NCBI RefSeq assembly: GCF_029690065.1
Contig: NZ_CP121463.1
Span: 1,488,001 to 1,552,000 of the forward strand
DNA from: Arthrobacter sp. Y-9
Lineage (GTDB): Bacteria > Actinomycetota > Actinomycetes > Actinomycetales > Micrococcaceae
Direction: 5' to 3'
DNA: 64,000 nt
A program made the translations under genes and the position numbers. Numbering within the stretch: position 1 is the first letter of the stretch; each line of letters begins with the position of its first letter. This document shows, piece by piece, positions 60,037 to 64,000 of this stretch. Under the pieces are notes generated by a model. That model did not search any database, was not told the DNA's origin, and was given only the letters and a program-made list of their open reading frames with translations.

Positions 60037-60621
60037 ATGAGTGAATTCGCAGGGGGCCGCACGGCAGCGGAAGGATTCCGGGCTTTCTCCCGGGCGCTGA
60101 TCGGGCTTGGACTGCTCTCGATCGTCCTCGGACTGATCATCTGGTTCTGGCCCGGGGCGTCGCTCCTGGTCCTGGCGGTGTTCTTCGCCATCAACGTGTT
60201 CGCCACCGGCGTCGCGCGGCTGATGACGCTGGGCCGGATCCCGTCCGGTCAGACATCGGTCCGGGTCCTGTCGGGGATCCTGGGCGTCCTCACCGTCCTG
60301 GCGGGTGTCCTGCTGATCTTCCGCCCGGGGGAGTCTCTCGTGGTGGTCGCGGTGCTGCTCGCCGCCGGTTGGATCCTGGAAGGCGCCGGCTTGCTGTGGG
60401 CGGGCACGGCGTCGGCCCCCGGCACGAAGGCGCTGCCCATCACCGTGGGTGTGCTGTTCATCCTGGCCGGACTGGGCGTGATGCTCTTCCCGCTCTCCTC
60501 GCTGGTCTTCCTGGCCGTCTGGGCGGGCGTGAGCCTCGTGATCCTGGGCATCGGGCAGCTCGTCTACGGCATCCGCCTGAACAAGGCGGCCAAGGAGGCG
60601 GTCACGGCGCTCGGTTCCTGA
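60037..60621 (+). CDS. HdeD/DUF308-family membrane protein
   Basis: A 194-residue protein with six hydrophobic helices arranged as three pairs, each with a G-x-L-x-x-x-x-G turn (for example LGLLSIVLGLIIWFWPG and LSGILGVLTVLAGVLLIFRPG). This is the HdeD acid-resistance family pattern. Its biochemical role is unknown. A GAAGGAG site precedes ATG. It follows the tricorn gene by 33 nt and may share its transcript. A strong hairpin follows. Confidence 0.85.
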   Translation: MSEFAGGRTAAEGFRAFSRALIGLGLLSIVLGLIIWFWPGASLLVLAVFFAINVFATGVARLMTLGRIPSGQTSVRVLSGILGVLTVLAGVLLIFRPGESLVVVAVLLAAGWILEGAGLLWAGTASAPGTKALPITVGVLFILAGLGVMLFPLSSLVFLAVWAGVSLVILGIGQLVYGIRLNKAAKEAVTALGS

Positions 60622-60698
60622 AGTGCCTGGTGACCTGACGGCCCTGGTCCTCTGAGGGCCTCAGACGCCGGTGAGCAACTGGACGCCTGGCGAGACGG

Positions 60699-60737
60699 CG
60701 AAGGGCCGGGAACGGATGATCCGTTCCCGGCCCTTCG
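60699..60737. terminator. Bidirectional terminator, hdeD-like / osmC
   Basis: Perfect 18-bp stem (60699-60716 with 60720-60737), 3-nt loop, between convergent genes. Confidence 0.85.
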
Positions 60738-60780
60738 GCGTCTGCGCCCGAACCGGCGAGGGTTCAGCCGTGGCGTGGAC

Positions 60781-61209
60781 TCACGCGTTGAGCGTGGCGT
60801 CCAGGGTGATCTCGATGCCGGAGAGTGCGGCGGAGACAGGGCAGCCGACCTTGGCGGCGCCCGCGATGCGCTGGAAGTCCTCTTCGGAGATGCCCGGGAT
60901 GGTGGCGACCAGGGTGAGCTTGCTGCCCGTGATGCCCACGCCCGGCTGGAAGCCGACTTCGGACTTGGTGCGGATCTCCGTGGCGGTGTAGCCGGCCTCG
61001 GCCAGCTCGTTGCTGAAGGCCATGGAGAAGCAGGCGGAGTGGGCGGCCGCGATCAGTTCCTCAGGGCTGGTCTTGCCCTCGGCGGCCTCGGAGCGGGCCT
61101 TCCAAGTGACGGGGTGCGTGCCCAGGGAGGAGCTTTCGAACGTGGTCTCGCCCTGGCCCTCGAAGAGGTTGCCGGTCCAGACGGTGGAAGCGCTGCGGGT
61201 CACTGCCAT
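60781..61209 (-). CDS. osmC: OsmC-family peroxiredoxin
   Basis: A 142-residue organic hydroperoxide reductase. The two redox cysteines lie in AAAHSACFSMAF (C60) and AKVGCPVSAAL (C123). The spacing and the HSACFSMAFS block place it in the OsmC branch rather than Ohr. It reduces lipid or organic peroxides with dihydrolipoamide or thiols. ATG 61209 was chosen because AAGGAG stands 6 nt upstream; the frame is open to 61359 but that part is not conserved-looking. Confidence 0.92.
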   Translation of the reverse strand: MAVTRSASTVWTGNLFEGQGETTFESSSLGTHPVTWKARSEAAEGKTSPEELIAAAHSACFSMAFSNELAEAGYTATEIRTKSEVGFQPGVGITGSKLTLVATIPGISEEDFQRIAGAAKVGCPVSAALSGIEITLDATLNA

Positions 61210-61385
61210 GAGTTGCTCCTTGGAGTGTGAGGGGTTCGGCCTGTTCGCGGGTGGAGAGGCCCTTGAGCACCATCCTAGGTCGTTCGCGGGCGCAGGGACA
61301 CCCGCCGCCGCGGGGTCCGGAATGTGACGGGAGCCGGATGCGAGCGGTGCCGGGGTCAACCCTGGGCAGGGCTCTGAACTGGACC

Positions 61386-61391
61386 TAGACT
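61386..61391 (+). promoter_or_regulatory. -10 box of leaderless VOC gene
   Basis: TAGACT, 6 nt before ATG 61398. Confidence 0.55.
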
Positions 61392-61397
61392 GCTGTC

Positions 61398-61772
61398 ATG
61401 ACTGAAGAGAAGCGCCCGGCGGCGCTCGGTGCCGTCGCCTCGATCGTCGTCAACACCACGGATCCTCAGAGCCTCTCGGGGTTCTGGGCCGCACTCCTGG
61501 AACTCTCCGTGGAGTCCGCCTACGAGGGGGAGTTCGTCTGGCTGAGCGCGGTCTCCCCGGGTGGGCCGAAGCTCGCGTTCCAGCGCGTCGACCACCCCAG
61601 CGAGGGACCGCGGCGCCTGCATCTGGATCTGCACTCCGAGGACCCGGAAGCGCTTCTCTCCCGGGCGCTGGAGCTGGGAGCATCCGAGTCGGCCCGGCAT
61701 TCGATCGGTGACTTCGGCTGGGTCGTCCTGCGGGACCCGGACGGCAACGAGTTCTGCATCGCTCAGGGCTGA
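61398..61772 (+). CDS. VOC/glyoxalase-like domain protein
   Basis: A 124-residue single-domain protein of the vicinal-oxygen-chelate fold. It shows the paired beta-alpha-beta-beta-beta units (ASIVVNTTDPQSLSGFWAAL and RLHLDLHSEDPEALLSRALE) and the closing VVLRDPDGNEFCI. It probably acts as a dimer. Candidate roles are a dioxygenase-like, lyase or drug-binding protein; the substrate is not evident. ATG 61398 lies 6 nt after TAGACT without a ribosome site. Confidence 0.85.
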   Translation: MTEEKRPAALGAVASIVVNTTDPQSLSGFWAALLELSVESAYEGEFVWLSAVSPGGPKLAFQRVDHPSEGPRRLHLDLHSEDPEALLSRALELGASESARHSIGDFGWVVLRDPDGNEFCIAQG

Positions 61773-61820
61773 GGGTCACTCTGGGCTGAGCGGCAGGTCG
61801 ACGAGATCGGTGGAACAGCG

Positions 61821-61855
61821 AAGGGGCGGGAGAGCGTGATGCTCTCCCGCCCCTT
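61821..61855. terminator. Bidirectional terminator, VOC gene / small membrane gene
   Basis: Perfect 15-bp stem (61821-61835 with 61841-61855), 5-nt loop, ending in CCCTTT, between convergent genes. Confidence 0.82.
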
Positions 61856-61884
61856 TAGCCAACGCTTCCGCGAAGTCTAGACGG

Positions 61885-62238
61885 TCAGTTCCAAAGGGTC
61901 GCAAGTGCGATGTTGATCAAGGCGAGGCCACCCACCCCGTGTGCGATGCCGGTCGAAACCGGCTCGCCTTTCTTGACCTTGCGGCTGCCGATAACTGCCA
62001 GCACAGCCACCGCGACGCCGATCGCGAACTTGATGCCGAGCTTGAAGTAGTTCGGGTGGAAGTCCGGCATGAAGGGGATCAGCCCCATCATGGCGATGCC
62101 GGTCAGCAACTGGAGAAACGCACCGTCACGCTGGCGGGGGTGGACAGTCGGTTCCTTCATCGTGGCGATCCAGTAGCCAACGATCATTGCTGCACCGACG
62201 ATGTGCAAGAAGACCAAAATGCTGAAGAGAATTCCCAT
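61885..62238 (-). CDS. Small integral membrane protein
   Basis: A 117-residue protein with about four hydrophobic helices (about 3-25, 42-60, 66-84 and 97-115). The first helix carries FLHIVGAAMIVGYW, with a buried histidine like small quinone- or haem-associated families, but no cofactor motif is certain. Codon use is more relaxed (more A/T in third positions) than its neighbours. ATG 62238 lies 6 nt after TAAACT. I do not recognise a named family. Confidence 0.75.
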   Translation of the reverse strand: MGILFSILVFLHIVGAAMIVGYWIATMKEPTVHPRQRDGAFLQLLTGIAMMGLIPFMPDFHPNYFKLGIKFAIGVAVAVLAVIGSRKVKKGEPVSTGIAHGVGGLALINIALATLWN

Positions 62239-62244
62239 GCGTCC

Positions 62245-62250
62245 AGTTTA
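62245..62250 (-). promoter_or_regulatory. -10 box of leaderless small membrane gene
   Basis: TAAACT on the minus strand, 6 nt before ATG 62238. Confidence 0.5.
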
Positions 62251-62285
62251 GCGACACTCTGTCAGAAAGTTCTACCGACCGTAGA

Positions 62286-62325
62286 ACGACGGCGGCCCGC
62301 ACCTGAGAGTGCGGGCCGCCGTCGT
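62286..62325 (-). terminator. Terminator after sucB
   Basis: Perfect 17-bp stem (62286-62302 with 62309-62325), 6-nt loop, 16 nt after the sucB stop. It carries the CGACGGCGGC core. Confidence 0.85.
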
Positions 62326-62340
62326 GTGCTGCGTGGAGAC

Positions 62341-64000
62341 TTACAGTCCGAGGTCGCCCTCGAACGCGCCGCCCTCCAGACGGGCCTTGACCGTCTGGAG
62401 GAAGCGGCCGGCGTCGGCGCCGTCCACCAGGCGGTGATCGTAGGTCAGGCACAGGTACATCATGTGGCGGATGGCGATCGAGTCATTGCCGTCCACATCC
62501 GTGACCACCATCGGGCGTTTGACGATCGCGCCGGTACCGAGGATGGCGACCTGCGGCTGGTTGATGATCGGCGTGTCGAAGAGCGCGCCCACCGAACCGA
62601 TGTTCGTGATGGAGAAGGTGCCGCCGGACAGCTCGTCCGGACCGATCTTCCCGCTGCGGGTGCGGGTGGCGACGTCGGCGATCTTGCCCGCCAGACCGGC
62701 GAGGTTCAGGTCACCCGCGTTCGACACGACGGGGACCAGGAGGCCCTTGTCGGTGTCGACCGCGAAGGCCAGGTGCTCGGCGTTGTGGTAGGTGATCTGC
62801 TGAGTCTCTTCGTTGTACTCGGCGTTCAGCTTCGGGTGGGCCTTCAGCGCCTCGGCGACGGCCTTGGCGATGAACGGCAGGTACGTGAGGTTGACACCGT
62901 TGACGGCCTTGAAGTTGTTCTTGGCCGAGGCCCGCAGCTTGACGATGCGGGTCATGTCGATCTCGTGGACCTGGGTCAGCTGAGTCGACACTTCAAGGGA
63001 CTCACGCATGCGGCGGGCGATGACCTGGCGGATGCGCGGGGCCTTCTCCGTGGTGCCGCGGAGCGAGGACGCTGCGACGGCGGGAGCGGCAGCAGGTGCG
63101 GCGGCAGCGGGAGCTGCTGCCGGAGCGGGAGCCGCGGCCTTCTTGGCCTCGATCGCCGCCTGGACGTCCTGCTTGCGGATGCGACCGCCGACACCGCTGC
63201 CGGAGACGGAAGCGAGGTCGATGCCGTTGTCCTTGGCGAGCTTACGCACCAGCGGAGTGACGTAGGACTCGGCGTCGGACGGAGCGGCTGCGGGAGCCGG
63301 AGCGGCAGCCGGGGCAGCCGCCGGTGCGGGTGCAGCGGCGGCAGCCGGAGCGGCAGCCGGAGCCGGTGCAGCAGCCGGAGCGGCTGCTGCGGCGGGTGCC
63401 GGGGCTGCGGCCGGAGCTGCGGGAGCGGGGGCTGCAGCCGGTGCGGCGGCACCTGCGGCGCCGATGACGGCGAGGACGGAGCCCACCTCGGCGGTGTCGT
63501 CCTCGTTCACGCGGATCTCCAGCAGAGTGCCGGCCACGGGGGACGGGATCTCGGTGTCGACCTTGTCCGTGGAGACCTCCAGGAGCGGCTCGTCGACCTC
63601 GACGGACTCGCCCACGGCCTTGAGCCAGCGGGTGACGGTGCCTTCGGTCACGGACTCGCCCAGAGCGGGGAGGGTGACCTCGGTGCCCTCACCGGCGGGT
63701 GCGGCGGGAGCTTCTGCGGCAGGCGCGGCTTCGGCGGGTGCCGGAGCGGCCGGGGCCTCTGCAGCGGGCGCGGGAGCGGCTTCCTCGGCCGGGGCGGGCG
63801 CGGCAGGTGCCTCGCCGGAGCCCGAGCCGTCGCCGATGACGACCAGGGCGGCGCCGACCTCGGCGACCTCGTCCTCGGCGACCAGGATCTGCTCGATCAC
63901 ACCGGCGATCGGGGACGGGATCTCGGTGTCGACCTTGTCGGTGGAAACCTCCAGCAGCGGCTCGTCCACTTCGACGCGGTCGCCAACGGACTTCAGCCAG
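62341..64000 (-). CDS. sucB: Dihydrolipoamide acyltransferase E2 (2-oxoglutarate dehydrogenase), 5' truncated
   Basis: The last 553 codons of an E2 acyltransferase; the start lies beyond the window end. Two lipoyl domains are visible, each with the lipoyl-lysine in [13 protein letters not shown]; the first is cut by the window edge. Long Ala/Pro-rich linkers follow, then the E3-binding domain ([27 protein letters not shown]) and the catalytic domain, ending in [15 protein letters not shown] with the active histidine. Multi-lipoyl E2s of this type in actinobacteria serve 2-oxoglutarate and/or pyruvate dehydrogenase. LipB and LipA, encoded about 8 kb away, supply its cofactor. Confidence 0.92.
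   Translation of the reverse strand, partial: WLKSVGDRVEVDEPLLEVSTDKVDTEIPSPIAGVIEQILVAEDEVAEVGAALVVIGDGSGSGEAPAAPAPAEEAAPAPAAEAPAAPAPAEAAPAAEAPAAPAGEGTEVTLPALGESVTEGTVTRWLKAVGESVEVDEPLLEVSTDKVDTEIPSPVAGTLLEIRVNEDDTAEVGSVLAVIGAAGAAAPAAAPAPAAPAAAPAPAAAAAPAAAPAPAAAPAAAAAPAPAAAPAAAPAPAAAPSDAESYVTPLVRKLAKDNGIDLASVSGSGVGGRIRKQDVQAAIEAKKAAAPAPAAAPAAAAPAAAPAVAASSLRGTTEKAPRIRQVIARRMRESLEVSTQLTQVHEIDMTRIVKLRASAKNNFKAVNGVNLTYLPFIAKAVAEALKAHPKLNAEYNEETQQITYHNAEHLAFAVDTDKGLLVPVVSNAGDLNLAGLAGKIADVATRTRSGKIGPDELSGGTFSITNIGSVGALFDTPIINQPQVAILGTGAIVKRPMVVTDVDGNDSIAIRHMMYLCLTYDHRLVDGADAGRFLQTVKARLEGGAFEGDLGL

Noticed and set aside
63280-63460. Tandem repeats in sucB
   Set aside because: The repeated Ala/Pro codons are the normal flexible linker of E2 enzymes, not an independent DNA repeat element.

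Overview
This 64 kb window is chromosomal core DNA from a high-GC Gram-positive bacterium. It is most likely a member of the Micrococcaceae (Arthrobacter and relatives). The evidence is the GC-rich codon use, the actinobacterial division and cell-wall (dcw) gene order, Wag31/DivIVA, SepF, PknL with PASTA repeats, a polyphosphate glucokinase, GlnA1/GlnE/GlnA2, and a MurE whose specificity motif is DDPH rather than DNPR, which points to lysine-type peptidoglycan. I see no insertion sequence, prophage, CRISPR array, tRNA or rRNA.

Layout. 1-8.7 kb: the end of a class II DAHP synthase, an ABC exporter divergent from a MarR regulator, then PknL, a LysM lytic transglycosylase, an Rv2175c-type DNA-binding protein, a lipoprotein and a polyprenyl synthase. 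Several of these resemble the Mycobacterium pknL neighbourhood. 8.8-10.6 kb: DinB and a DUF3040 protein. 11.1-30.4 kb: the dcw cluster mraZ-rsmH-ftsL-ftsI-murE-murF-mraY-murD-ftsW-murG-murC-ftsQ-ftsZ-pgeF-yggS-sepF-yggT-divIVA, largely with overlapping or nearly touching genes. 30.5-37.7 kb: lspA-rluD, dnaE, hisD, nrdR. 37.8-40.8 kb: ppgK, map, a 54-residue protein, panB. 40.8-51.3 kb: a nitrogen block with glnA2-glnE, a polar amino-acid ABC transporter, a Nudix enzyme, an ion channel, glnA1 and an RDD protein. 51.4-64 kb: an RraA-like aldolase, a DUF4191 protein, lipB-lipA, a divergent receptor-kinase-like protein, a tricorn protease, small stress or membrane proteins, and the 3' part of a lipoyl-bearing E2 (sucB).

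Genes that work together. The dcw block makes lipid II and the divisome. PknL and its probable DNA-binding partner sit beside a wall hydrolase. GlnA1, GlnA2 and GlnE form the ammonium-assimilation module, and a well-spaced GlnR-like site lies in front of glnA1. LipB and LipA make the lipoyl cofactor carried by the E2 at the window end.

Most notable non-gene structure: (i) at least fifteen genes start 6-7 nt after a TANNNT -10 box, so many mRNAs here are probably leaderless; (ii) lipA uses GAA and AAA almost exclusively (31 of 33 Glu, 17 of 17 Lys), opposite to its neighbours; (iii) 10-bp-phased AGTGG repeats over the mraZ promoter, with a G-quadruplex motif upstream; (iv) several long hairpin terminators share one stem core. 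I found no wholly new multi-gene system. The best candidates for new biology are the lipA codon anomaly, the kinase-like receptor with an altered catalytic loop, and a leaderless 9-codon ORF whose stop overlaps the yggT start.
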